The position numbers and the translations under genes are program-made. A stretch of DNA of 19,250 nucleotides, from positions 1 through 19,250 of the forward strand of contig CBDUSP010000030.1 in the NCBI GenBank assembly GCA_965370365.1, read 5' to 3'. The stretch is from DAIDHZ01 sp965370365 (GTDB taxonomy: Bacteria > Chlamydiota > Chlamydiia > Chlamydiales > SM23-39). This document shows positions 6,164 through 14,577 of this stretch, piece after piece. Below the pieces are notes generated by a model. It did no database searches. It saw only the letters and a list, made by a program, of their open reading frames with translations, and had not been told where the DNA came from. Position 1 is the first letter of the stretch; each line of letters starts with the position of its first letter.

Positions 6164-7927
6164 ATGCGGATTGCAAAACCACGAGCCATTTCATTTGCCC
6201 CTTTTGTGCGAGATATCAGGAGATACAAATCCTCATACCTACGAGGCGATCTTATGTCTGCGTTTGCGGTCGCTTTGATGACAATCCCTCAGTCCATTGC
6301 GTATTCACTCCTTGCAGGCCTTCCTCCTACAGCGGGGCTTTTTTCTGCGATTTTTGGCACGATTTTTACAGCCTCTTTTGGGTCCTCAAGAACGCTTGTA
6401 TCAGGACCGAGCACGGGAACTGCGATCTTGCTTCAGATGTCTTTAGCAAGCGTGATGTATTCCTCTTTTGAGAATATTCCAGCAGCTCAGGCAGAAGGAG
6501 TTGCTCTTGTGATATTGATGCAGATTGTTTTGCTCGTTGGGTTGATTCAGATAGGCGCTGCGTTTTTTAATGTGAGCAAGTTTTTACAGTTTGTTGGACG
6601 ACCCGTAGTTCTTGGGTATTTCGGGGGGATTACAGTTGCAATTGCGGTGATTCAGGCATTTTCATTTATGGGCCTCCCTTCACATTCAAGTGATATGCCT
6701 CTTATCATTCGAGCATGGGAGCTTTTGACGCTTCTTCCCAAATTGCAATGGACAACATTTGCTGTAGGTCTTTTTAGTTTGCTCGTTCTTGTTTGTATGC
6801 GGCGCTATTTAAAGAACTGGCCCCATGCGTTGATTATGATTGTCTTGGGATCCTTGTTTGCAATGGGCCTCAATGAGTGGTCTGTGGGGCCTCCCGTAAA
6901 GATATTGGGGGGTCTGCAGATGCCTGAAAACCCGTTTCCGCAATTTACGTTTCCCATCTTTCACTTGCAAACGTTGAATAAAATTTTCCCATCAGCTGTG
7001 GCGATCGCATTTTTGGGGATCCTGGAGGTTTTTTCAATCTCTCGGACATTTGGAGCAAAGACAGGACAAAAAATCCAGGTCAATCAAGATGTTTTCGGGT
7101 TGGGGATTAGCAACTTTGTTTTGTCTTGGGTAACAGGCGCAATGCCGTGTTCTGGAAGTGCGACAAGGACGGCTCTGAGTTATCGCCTTCACTCTAAGAG
7201 TCGTTTTTCCTCTGTCTTTAGTGGAATAATAATGACCGTGGTTCTTCTGTTTCTTTGGCCTTTTGTTGCAAGTATCCCTCTTGCTGCTCTCGCCGCTCTT
7301 TTGATTGCAAGTGTCCATACGTTAATGGACTGGAAGGAAATCAAGCTCGTTTTCAGAGCAACAAGAGAAGATGCTCTTGTCTTTTCTTTGACCTTTATTT
7401 CTTGCTTGCTCTTTCGATTAGACATTGCATTCTTTATCGGGATTGTTATTTCCATTGCGACGTATTTAAACAAATCCGCAACACCCCATCTTGTTGAATA
7501 TGCATTTAACGCCAAGGGACGCCTTGTGATCGTCAGCACAAAGGAAAATGTCCATAGAAAGGTGCGCATTATTGGCATTGGCGGGGATCTTTATTTTGCA
7601 GCAGCCGATGTTTTCCAATCGACTTTGCAGACCGTTGCAGAAGATCCGAATGTTCAAGCAATTGTCTTGAGGCTCAACAACGTCCATCACATGGATGCGT
7701 CGATGTGTTTGGCCTTGCTTGCATTAAATGAGACACTTAAGAGCACAAATCGTCATCTTGTGATTAGTGGGATTACCGAGGAAGTTTGGTATGTCCTTCA
7801 CCGATCAAGACTTGTAAAAGAGCTTGGCTTTGATAATCTCTATTTTACAGATGAGAGCAACCCACAGTTTTCCACCTGGAAAGGGGCTCTACGGGCTCAA
7901 GAACTGATCCGTCGGGGTTTAGACTAA
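6164..7927 (+). CDS. SulP-family anion transporter with STAS domain
   Basis: The 587-residue product has the SulP layout: a cytoplasmic N-terminus, 10-14 membrane segments over residues 28-455, and a C-terminal STAS domain (about 465-570). The family signature is clear in helix 1 (LRGDLMSAFAVALMTIPQSI) and in AGLPPTAGLFSAIFG, followed by SSRTLVSGPSTGTAILL. The STAS domain shows the usual VQAIVLRLNNVHHMDAS strand-loop-helix. Such proteins carry sulfate, bicarbonate or dicarboxylates across the inner membrane; the substrate cannot be assigned here. I start at the ATG at 6164, 4 bp after the previous stop; the frame stays open back to 6086, but that would overlap the previous gene. No strong ribosome site precedes 6164, so translation may be coupled to the upstream gene. 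Confidence 0.88.
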   Translation: MRIAKPRAISFAPFVRDIRRYKSSYLRGDLMSAFAVALMTIPQSIAYSLLAGLPPTAGLFSAIFGTIFTASFGSSRTLVSGPSTGTAILLQMSLASVMYSSFENIPAAQAEGVALVILMQIVLLVGLIQIGAAFFNVSKFLQFVGRPVVLGYFGGITVAIAVIQAFSFMGLPSHSSDMPLIIRAWELLTLLPKLQWTTFAVGLFSLLVLVCMRRYLKNWPHALIMIVLGSLFAMGLNEWSVGPPVKILGGLQMPENPFPQFTFPIFHLQTLNKIFPSAVAIAFLGILEVFSISRTFGAKTGQKIQVNQDVFGLGISNFVLSWVTGAMPCSGSATRTALSYRLHSKSRFSSVFSGIIMTVVLLFLWPFVASIPLAALAALLIASVHTLMDWKEIKLVFRATREDALVFSLTFISCLLFRLDIAFFIGIVISIATYLNKSATPHLVEYAFNAKGRLVIVSTKENVHRKVRIIGIGGDLYFAAADVFQSTLQTVAEDPNVQAIVLRLNNVHHMDASMCLALLALNETLKSTNRHLVISGITEEVWYVLHRSRLVKELGFDNLYFTDESNPQFSTWKGALRAQELIRRGLD

Positions 7928-7963
7928 AAAAGGTGTCAAATAATTTCTAAAAAGCATAAAGTT

Positions 7964-7979
7964 CCTCAGAAAAATGAGG
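7964..7979 (+). promoter_or_regulatory. Small hairpin covering the ribosome site of the M48-like gene
   Basis: CCTCA (7964-7968) can pair with TGAGG (7975-7979), and TGAGG is the Shine-Dalgarno sequence for the ATG at 7985. The 5-bp stem would hide the ribosome site. It is short and may be coincidental. Confidence 0.3.
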
Positions 7980-7984
7980 TGTTT

Positions 7985-8779
7985 ATGTTCTTTGAATGGA
8001 ATTTGTTTGCATATGGGGTGCCTTTAGCGGCGGCTTATAAAACTTTGGGTCTTTGCAATCCTGAAAGCTATCGCAAGTATGAAAAATCAGAGGAAAGTCC
8101 GCTTGCTTCCCTCGTAAGAGAAATCGTTGAAAGATCGTTATCATGCGCTTCAGAATGGGGAGGCACAGATTATCCAGAAATGGTTCAAGATCTGCTTGAT
8201 GCATCTGATAAAAAAGATGTAAAAGCCTTTATTCCTCATCGCTTTAAGGTTACCTCAGCAGGAACGGAAGAAAATCCGATTTCTGTGGTAGGAACAGATG
8301 CAGATCGAGGGTCTTCGATAGGGCGCTTTTTTATTAATATTGCCCCGAAGATAGATGACACCACGCGAGCCGCATTGCCTTGGATTATCAGCCATGAAGT
8401 TTGCCATATTTTGGAAACAGACTGGTTTGAAATTGGTATGTGTAAGACGATTGCTTCTTTATTTGTCTCTACAGTCGCTGTTTTTTGGTTGCAATGGACG
8501 TTGATTCCTTCTGTGCTCGTCGCTATGACTGCAAATGTTGTGACGCATATTGCATTATCGCATCGTGCTGAACATAGAGCAGATGCCTTTGCAAATAGAG
8601 TCTGTACTCCAGATGAAAGAAATGCTGGATCTGAATTCCTTAAAGCAAGTCAGCTTATTAATGAAAAAGCAGGTTTTTGGGGAACGGTTGTCCGTTTTAT
8701 TTCACATCCATCGGAGGCTTCGAGAATTGCAAATATTGAAACATGGCACCAGGAACTTAAGTCAGAATTAGCTCATTAA
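7985..8779 (+). CDS. M48-like membrane zinc metalloprotease
   Basis: The 264-residue product carries the zinc motif HEVCH (residues 137-141), two hydrophobic helices (about 155-190), then SHRAEHRADAFANRVC, where the Glu of EHRAD is the expected third zinc ligand. Near the C-terminus HPSEASRIANIETW resembles the conserved His-Pro...Arg-Ile stretch of M48 peptidases (HtpX/Oma1/Ste24 group). Helices between HExxH and ExxAD are normal in M48 proteins. It probably cleaves membrane or envelope proteins. The start at 7985 uses TGAGG as ribosome site; a GTG two codons upstream is less likely. The gene lies 57 bp after SulP and ends in front of a long palindrome that may stop transcription. Confidence 0.8.
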   Translation: MFFEWNLFAYGVPLAAAYKTLGLCNPESYRKYEKSEESPLASLVREIVERSLSCASEWGGTDYPEMVQDLLDASDKKDVKAFIPHRFKVTSAGTEENPISVVGTDADRGSSIGRFFINIAPKIDDTTRAALPWIISHEVCHILETDWFEIGMCKTIASLFVSTVAVFWLQWTLIPSVLVAMTANVVTHIALSHRAEHRADAFANRVCTPDERNAGSEFLKASQLINEKAGFWGTVVRFISHPSEASRIANIETWHQELKSELAH

Positions 8780-8785
8780 AAAATG

Positions 8786-8963
8786 AACAGGATCCGCTTC
8801 GCTGCAGGATCGGGCTCAAAGGCAGGATCACAAGCTACCGCTTGTGGCAAGATATAGGCATCTATTAACAGATGCCTTAGAAAGTTAAATCTATCCTGCC
8901 ACCTAAGTCAGCGGTGATCCTGCCGGCGGAGCCGATCCTGTAAGCGCGAAGCGCGTAGCCTGT
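8786..8963. repeat. Imperfect palindrome in the convergent gap, about 178 bp
   Basis: The 8780-8976 gap between the M48-like gene and the yidD-like gene is filled by an inverted repeat with small indels. ACAGGATC near 8787, CAGGATCGG near 8805 and GGCAGGATCAC at 8821-8831 on the left are mirrored by GTGATCCTGCC near 8914, CCGATCCTG near 8932 and AGCCTGTT at the right end. The centre contains AGGCATCT-AGATGCCT (8857-8864/8871-8878). The CAGGATC word recurs at least three times per arm. It is more GC-rich than its surroundings and may act as a two-way terminator. Confidence 0.8.
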
Positions 8964-8976
8964 TAATTTTTTTCTT

Positions 8977-9447
8977 CTAATATTTATTAGTTGTTGCGGG
9001 ATCGTACTTTAAGATGCGGCCGTCATACTCAATTTTGCGATACACCCACTCCTCATCATTTTCTCGTAGCAGGCGATCGCAGCCCATGATAAAGCCCTTA
9101 AAAAACCCATAGTTGTGCATAGCCTGGTGCATATATTGGGAAGATGAGGGGCGGTAGTGACTTCTTGGCCCATCTACAGGAGAGAGGACCTCTTGATGAA
9201 AGCGGATGACGAGTGATGCAATCTTAACGGCAATTCCCTCTTCTTGCTTCACCACTTTTTGCTGTGGCCCTAAGCCCGCATCTTTCCCCCACGGAGCATC
9301 GAATCCTGCAAAAAGAAACATAGGAATAAGGAAAAGAAAAAAGAGCCATATACGAAGTTTATATGACTTTTTTACAGATGAGGAAATGATCCCAAAACTT
9401 TTCGAAATTGTCCGAGGAGGCATAGCGGGAGTGGCTCTAGAACTCAT
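8977..9447 (-). CDS. YidD-like membrane insertion factor, cysteine-poor variant
   Basis: The 156-residue product has one N-terminal membrane segment (about residues 33-48) and a YidD domain at 76-128. The core FHQEVLSPVDGPRSHYRPSS followed by SQYMHQAMHNYGFFKGFIMG matches the usual YidD pattern, in which FYQ..ISP..GPRCRF.PTCS.YA is followed by ...G..KG. The two conserved Cys are replaced by Ser here (GPRS, PSSS). YidD helps YidC-dependent insertion of membrane proteins in some bacteria. Standard YidD is about 70-85 residues, so the signal anchor and the C-terminal tail (residues 129-156) are extra. The ATG at 9447 overlaps the upstream stop by 11 bp; an ATG at 9423 is an alternative. Neither has a strong ribosome site, which suggests translational coupling to the lipoprotein gene. 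Confidence 0.72.
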   Translation of the reverse strand: MSSRATPAMPPRTISKSFGIISSSVKKSYKLRIWLFFLFLIPMFLFAGFDAPWGKDAGLGPQQKVVKQEEGIAVKIASLVIRFHQEVLSPVDGPRSHYRPSSSQYMHQAMHNYGFFKGFIMGCDRLLRENDEEWVYRKIEYDGRILKYDPATTNKY

Positions 9448-10378
9448 ATTTCATCATCAAAGTAGGAAATAAATTGTGCTGGTTCAGTACACATGACGCT
9501 TTTCTTTCATAAAGCCTTTCATTATAGTACTTTGCCTCTTCGCCTGCACCGTAGATCCCCCCAAAGTACCATCCCGACTCAAAGCCTGTTGTGATAATGC
9601 CTGCAGCTACGTGGTTATGGAGAAAGAATTGAACGGCTGCCGTGATAAAAAGGCCATTGAGTAAAAGAGCGGTGAAAGCAGATTTTTTTTGTCCGATGTA
9701 TAGGTAGCCAGCGCCGGGGATGAGGGCGTTTAGAAATTGCGCGGTCCCCACGGATTTTTTTTGGCTGTTGTAGTAACACAAAAGATCGTCTAGATAGGAT
9801 GGGGCTTGAAAGCCTTCTGCAAAGGTTTGGATGGTGCAGAGATCGCCCTCGCGAATCGCCCTTGAAAGGGTGAGTTTTTCGGCGGTATCGGGATATGATT
9901 TTTTTAAAAGCTCGAGAACCTGTTCTTGTTTTTCTTGGGCGTCCATTTCTTTATAGCACTCATAGAGGACAAGAAGAAGATCGTGATAGGCTGGAAACGT
10001 CTTATCGACGCAGGCAAGAGCGCTCTTGTCAAAGGCAAGCACTGCCTCGTCATATCTCTGTCCGAAAAAGAAGCAGAGCAAAATATCGTATTGGATTTCA
10101 AGTTTGCGCGCACTCTCATCTGATGGAATCAGGATTAAGGCTCTTTTATATGTAGAGACCGCGCGATACAGATCGAGTTCGGATGCAAAGCAGCTTGCGA
10201 TGATGAATTCTTTGCCCCAGTCAGAATGTTTTTCTGCGCCAGTTAGAGGGGTAAAAGCACTGGAGAGTTTTGAGAAATGCTGGTCTTGCACGTTGTAGTT
10301 GATGCGAGGATCTAGGTTGTCGGGGACTCTGTAGCAGGAACCAAGGAAAACCAAGAGCAGAAGGTAGCGCATATTCAC
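9437..10378 (-). CDS. TPR-like lipoprotein with hydrophobic C-terminal part
   Basis: The 313-residue product starts with a short lipoprotein signal (MRYLLLLVFLGSC, Cys 15 as lipidation site). Residues 55-170 are paired helices resembling TPR units (ELDLYRAVSTYKRALILIPS; FGQRYDEAVLAFDKSA). Residues 208-285 are hydrophobic and Gly-rich, with NALIPGAGYLYIGQKKSAFT and GWYFGGIYGAGEEAKYYNER, a pattern I associate with small membrane-associated domains of unknown role. The GTG at 10378 overlaps the sctC stop by 4 bp (GTGA); an ATG two codons later is also possible. The tight linkage with the secretin suggests a pilotin-like or assembly role, since TPR lipoproteins serve as pilotins for some type IV pilus secretins. 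This is inference; the hydrophobic C-terminal part is unusual for a pilotin. Confidence 0.7.
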   Translation of the reverse strand: MNMRYLLLLVFLGSCYRVPDNLDPRINYNVQDQHFSKLSSAFTPLTGAEKHSDWGKEFIIASCFASELDLYRAVSTYKRALILIPSDESARKLEIQYDILLCFFFGQRYDEAVLAFDKSALACVDKTFPAYHDLLLVLYECYKEMDAQEKQEQVLELLKKSYPDTAEKLTLSRAIREGDLCTIQTFAEGFQAPSYLDDLLCYYNSQKKSVGTAQFLNALIPGAGYLYIGQKKSAFTALLLNGLFITAAVQFFLHNHVAAGIITTGFESGWYFGGIYGAGEEAKYYNERLYERKASCVLNQHNLFPTLMMKYEF

Positions 10379-13300
10379 CGATCATCGATGGTTTTGATGG
10401 TTTCCATTGCGTCATCGAATTGATGGATGAGGAAAGGTGTTCCCTGCTGGTCGCGGAAGGCCTCTTCCTGCCCTTCAGTGAGTTTGCGAAGATCATCAAG
10501 GGAGTTGATGACATGTGGTCTCAAGAAGATGACGATATTTTGATTGTTTGATGTGTTGTTATCTTTTGAAAAGGCTGCCCCAATAAGAGGAAGTCCCCCA
10601 AGACACGGGATTCCTGTTGTCGACTTGACACTCGAGTTGTTAACAAAGCCACTGAGGATTAGGAAGTTCTTATCAGGCACGTGAACCGTTGTCTGCATAT
10701 TGGTTTTGCTTGTGACGATTCCGCTTGCAGTGGACTGGTTAAAATTGATCTGATTTCCTCTTAGATCTGTCAGGGTTTGTGATCTGTCAAGTGCAATATC
10801 AAGGGTTACAATATCAGAATTTCCAAGCACTGGGGTGATTGTTAAGTTAAGACCTACATCGCGGTATTCGATGTTGGATGTTTGGACGGTATTTTGCCCA
10901 CTTGTATTTACAAACGAGCCGACAAACGGGACATTGCTTCCTACGAAGATGGTTGATGTTTTCCCATCTTGTGTGATGATTTTTGGTGTTAGAATTACGG
11001 ATGTTTCGTCATCTTTTTGAAGCGCTGAGAGAAGAGATCCAAGCGTTAAAAATGTCTGTCCGTTGTGTTTAATCACTTGGCCAATGATTCCAAGATCAAA
11101 CCCGCAACCGAAGGGGATTTGTTCTGTTATTTCTGGCATTGGTGAGGTGGGCTTATAGTTATTGAGAGTATTGAGCGCATCGGGAACAACACAGGGACCA
11201 CCTCCTGCAGGGGGAATGATATTGTTGATGCTTCCTTGGAATTTATCGCGGTATTTGTATTTGCCTCCCCACTCAAGGCCGAATTCAAGCGCATTTAAGA
11301 GGTTCGTTTCGATAATAAGCATCTCGATAAAGACCTGCTTTAAAGGAACATCGAGGCTTTTAATGAGCTCACGCAACCTAGAGAGGACTTCTGAATCTCC
11401 GGAGCAAAGAATGGAATTTGTGATCTGAATCCATTGGATTGAGTTGATTGCGTTGAGGAGATTCACGTTGACTGAAGCTCCGCTTGCTGTCAAATCTTTT
11501 GCGATTTGTTTGAGAGCTACTTGGATTTCGTCGCCTTTATGGAACTGGAGCTTGTAAACGAGGAAGTTTGTGCTATCACCTGCTTGGACGGAAGGGTCTA
11601 TCGTTCCATCCGGGAGAGTGCCTGGAGGGGCGTTTGAGGAGATGTCAAACGAGGTAACAAGGAGCTTTACTTGCTCGAGTGCTTTTGTACTTCCTGTGAA
11701 GATTAAAGACTGTGATTGAGGGACCCATCGCATAGATGCAAGGGCGCTGAAGAGATCGGTGTCGATAAGACCACTGATTTTTAAATTGTCTGCGAAGTCG
11801 TTTGTAACAGTCTCCAAATCAGGACCGCTTAACGCAACTGGCTTATAGCTTAAGAAATCTGTTGCAAGGGCTGGGCATTCGTCGCCTTCAGGGATTGGCG
11901 CGCAAGCACTTGCGATGTCGAATTGGGAAGCAAAGGCCTCAACTTTTTGCAAGGCCTCTTCATTTCCTGTAAAGAGGATCGATTGTGTTTCTCGGACATA
12001 TTTTGCGCTTTGAAGGGCATTTATGAAATCTTTGTCAGAGGCTCCTGATTTTTTAAGATCAGCGCTTAGAGTTTTGATGGAGTTTACTACTTGCGGACCG
12101 CTTCCATTTTTCAATTTATAGAGGAAAAAGGAAGTCTTTCCAACGTGCTGGATCCCCGCTGCTCCTTGCTGGGGAATGTCGACGTCTTTGATTAAGATCT
12201 GGAGTTTTTGCAAGGAATCAGGAGTTCCTGTAAAAAGCAGGGAGTTTGTTGCGTCGATGTACTTGATCGATTCAATCGCAGCGAGCAAGTTTGGGTCTGC
12301 GAGATCTGCCTGTTTTAAATTTACCGCGACTTCGCGCAAGGATTTTTCAAGCTGTTGAGCCGTCACATGTTGTGGCTTGATCATGAGAAAGTTGCTTTGC
12401 GCGGCTCTTGTTGCAACGCGCGGATAATCATAATCTTGAAGAAGTTGTTTGACTTCTTCAATTGCGTGAGGATCGCCTGTTAGAAGGAATGAGTTTGTTT
12501 CTTTTACATGGCGCATATTTTCAATGACATCGATGAGCTTTGTATCTTTTATGCCAGAGGCTTTAAAGCTTTTTAAGAGATTGTCAAAGTCCTCTTCAAT
12601 GATCTCTGCTATTGTGTTTTGCAGCTTGTAGATGTAGTAGTTGGGCTTTGCGGTTTGCGGCTGTTGGATAAGATCTAAAGAGGCGGCGAGCTCTTCGACT
12701 TTTTTAATAGCCGCTGTATCTCCAGTGAAGAGGAAGGAGCCGTTGGCTTTCATCCATTTCATGCTTTGCAAAGCTTGAAGAAAAGCGGGGTCGGTAAAGA
12801 GATTCTTTTTTAAGTCCTCGGTGACTTCTCGAACGGACCCAAAAAAGGCCTCTTCTTTCTGGTTTTTTGGCTTGTAGATGAAGAGCTGATTTGTCACCTG
12901 GGGAAAGGAGATATTTTTATCGAAAGAGGGGACAATCTCCTGCAATTTCTTTAGAGAAAGATCAGATCCTGTAAAGAGGACAGAGTTTGTCTCTTCGATG
13001 TGCTTCATGTCCTGAATCGCGTTTATGAGACCTCTCTCGGAGGTGTTTGAATCATCTAAATTAGCTGCAAAATATTTGAGGGCGGATTCGATCGCAGAAA
13101 AAGGAGCATGTAGAATCTTATAGACAAAGAAGTTACTTCCTCCCCCCATCTCCGCTTCTGTAGTTTGAGAGTCCATCTTCCCGAGCATCTCTTTCACTTT
13201 CGGAAAGTTTGCAGGATCCCCAGAGAAAAGGAGAGTGTTTGTGAGGGGGTTTACTTTGACATTTTCAATCGTTTCGACAAGAGAGCTGTTGAGTTCCTTA

Positions 13301-14445
13301 GAGCTTTTTAAATTGTTTCCAACTTCGCGAAGGGCTCGTTCCAGTTCTCCTGCATCGCGGAACTGTGGTTTGTAGATGAAAAACGAGTCGGTACTAAACT
13401 CTGACGGAGTATCCAAGGAAGTAAGGAATTCTTTTGTCTTTGCAATTGAATAAACCGAGCCGACAAACATGATGGCGTTTGTCTGAGGAATAAACTTCCC
13501 AGAGTCGATGGTCTCTACTAAATCTCCCTCGCTTACCCCAGATTTTGTGATCGTTGCCCCAATGGAGCGCAGAGCCGATAAAATTTCTGCACCAGAGCGA
13601 TGCTTTGCATTAAAAATCAGCATGTTGTCTGGCGCAATCTTCTTCGCAGAAAGAGCTCCCTCTCTTGGAGGCGAGTCAACAGTATGCAAAACGGATAAAG
13701 CGCGCTCGACAAGTTCAGGAGTTGATACAATAAAAATGGCACCTGCTAGTGGCTGAGGAACGAGGATGAATGGATTTCCTTGAGTGATTGGGGCCATGAT
13801 CTGACCGACTGTTTCAACCAAGAACTCGAGCTTGTTGTTTGAGACTTCATAGCTTTGAATCTCGAGGGGCGTGTGCGGGGAGTCGAGAACTTCGATTAAA
13901 CTTGCAACTTTGTCGACATTCGCCGTGATGTCTGTGATGATAAGCTGTCTTGTTTCTGGAGATGTTTCGAGCAAAGACTCTGCAGAAATCATGGGGCGAA
14001 TAATGGCGGCAATGGAGTCTGGTTTTGCGTTTTGAATGCGAAAAACGCGTGTGACAATCGGTGCTTTTGTCTCCGATTCGCTGCCCGTAACAAGCGTTGC
14101 CACCTGTTTTACATCGCCCGACTTGTGAATGAGTAAACTATTGTCCTGCTCGATTAACGACAGTCCGTGAATGCGTAAAACCTGAATGAGCGTTGCCATC
14201 ACATTTTCAGATGTGATTGGGGCATCTGAGATGACAGATACAGAGAAGTCTAAGTCCTCTTTGTTGTAGATGAAGTTGGTCTTAGAGATCTTGCTTGCAA
14301 AGCGGATGTATTCGAGAATCGAGACGGTGTTGTAGTTGATCGTGTACCCGTCTTCTGACTCGTGTAAAGAGGGTTCATCATCTCCGTGAAGTAAAGACAC
14401 GGAGACAAAGAGCATAAGAAAAACGAATCGAAAAGTTCTCAACAT
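10375..14445 (-). CDS. sctC: Type III secretion outer-membrane secretin, greatly extended
   Basis: With ATG 14445 the product is about 1356 residues. It has a signal peptide (MLRTFRFVFLMLFVSVSLLHG), an STN/N0 domain (about 25-105), two diverged N domains (about 128-190, 193-260), then nine tandem N-domain-like modules of about 73-75 residues (about 271-346, 352-426, 437-509, 519-591, 601-673, 684-756, 771-843, 862-934, 959-1032), and one secretin domain (1033-1311). Most modules begin with a Phe-x-x-Tyr-Lys-like strand and contain a TNSLLFTG-like turn. The secretin domain shows VILTPKIITQDGKT, the GIPCLGGLPLIGAAFS motif and NIVIFLRPHVI. Usual T3SS secretins are 500-650 residues and Chlamydia CdsC is about 920. 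The ATG at 14445 (upstream TGGGA) gives the better signal peptide; a GTG at 14478 adds 11 residues. The gene follows two small ORFs and overlaps the lipoprotein gene. Confidence 0.92.
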   Translation of the reverse strand: MLRTFRFVFLMLFVSVSLLHGDDEPSLHESEDGYTINYNTVSILEYIRFASKISKTNFIYNKEDLDFSVSVISDAPITSENVMATLIQVLRIHGLSLIEQDNSLLIHKSGDVKQVATLVTGSESETKAPIVTRVFRIQNAKPDSIAAIIRPMISAESLLETSPETRQLIITDITANVDKVASLIEVLDSPHTPLEIQSYEVSNNKLEFLVETVGQIMAPITQGNPFILVPQPLAGAIFIVSTPELVERALSVLHTVDSPPREGALSAKKIAPDNMLIFNAKHRSGAEILSALRSIGATITKSGVSEGDLVETIDSGKFIPQTNAIMFVGSVYSIAKTKEFLTSLDTPSEFSTDSFFIYKPQFRDAGELERALREVGNNLKSSKELNSSLVETIENVKVNPLTNTLLFSGDPANFPKVKEMLGKMDSQTTEAEMGGGSNFFVYKILHAPFSAIESALKYFAANLDDSNTSERGLINAIQDMKHIEETNSVLFTGSDLSLKKLQEIVPSFDKNISFPQVTNQLFIYKPKNQKEEAFFGSVREVTEDLKKNLFTDPAFLQALQSMKWMKANGSFLFTGDTAAIKKVEELAASLDLIQQPQTAKPNYYIYKLQNTIAEIIEEDFDNLLKSFKASGIKDTKLIDVIENMRHVKETNSFLLTGDPHAIEEVKQLLQDYDYPRVATRAAQSNFLMIKPQHVTAQQLEKSLREVAVNLKQADLADPNLLAAIESIKYIDATNSLLFTGTPDSLQKLQILIKDVDIPQQGAAGIQHVGKTSFFLYKLKNGSGPQVVNSIKTLSADLKKSGASDKDFINALQSAKYVRETQSILFTGNEEALQKVEAFASQFDIASACAPIPEGDECPALATDFLSYKPVALSGPDLETVTNDFADNLKISGLIDTDLFSALASMRWVPQSQSLIFTGSTKALEQVKLLVTSFDISSNAPPGTLPDGTIDPSVQAGDSTNFLVYKLQFHKGDEIQVALKQIAKDLTASGASVNVNLLNAINSIQWIQITNSILCSGDSEVLSRLRELIKSLDVPLKQVFIEMLIIETNLLNALEFGLEWGGKYKYRDKFQGSINNIIPPAGGGPCVVPDALNTLNNYKPTSPMPEITEQIPFGCGFDLGIIGQVIKHNGQTFLTLGSLLSALQKDDETSVILTPKIITQDGKTSTIFVGSNVPFVGSFVNTSGQNTVQTSNIEYRDVGLNLTITPVLGNSDIVTLDIALDRSQTLTDLRGNQINFNQSTASGIVTSKTNMQTTVHVPDKNFLILSGFVNNSSVKSTTGIPCLGGLPLIGAAFSKDNNTSNNQNIVIFLRPHVINSLDDLRKLTEGQEEAFRDQQGTPFLIHQFDDAMETIKTIDDR

Positions 14446-14502
14446 CACATCTTTTCCCAAGAGAAACAAAGGCATCACCTTTTTACGTCAGCCCTGTACT
14501 CA

Positions 14503-14532
14503 ATCGTAAAGGAGAGTACGATATAAATGCAA
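14503..14532 (-). promoter_or_regulatory. Weak promoter candidate and inverted repeat upstream of sctC
   Basis: On the minus strand TTGCAT (14532-14527), an 18-bp spacer and TACGAT (14508-14503) could form a promoter about 60 bp before the sctC start. ATCGTA at 14503-14508 and TACGAT at 14517-14522 form a 6-bp inverted repeat over the -10, an operator-like layout. Readthrough from the upstream small genes is equally possible. Confidence 0.25.
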
Positions 14533-14577
14533 TAATCCATAGGGAGAATCTCCTGAGAGTGCACTTTTTTCATGCTT

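Noticed and set aside
6086..7927. Long form of the SulP transporter overlapping the previous gene
   Set aside because: The extra 26 residues overlap the end of the GH64-like gene and are not part of the SulP pattern; the ATG at 6164 fits better.
8780..8976. tRNA or known small RNA gene
   Set aside because: Repeated hairpins are present, but no cloverleaf or recognised RNA consensus could be traced.
10375..14445. Type II or type IV pilus secretin instead of T3SS
   Set aside because: The neighbours sctO, sctP and sctQ and the chlamydial gene order favour the T3SS secretin.
14541..14556. GGAGA-A-TCTCC motif as an operator
   Set aside because: Only five pairs with a single-base centre; too short to support on its own.
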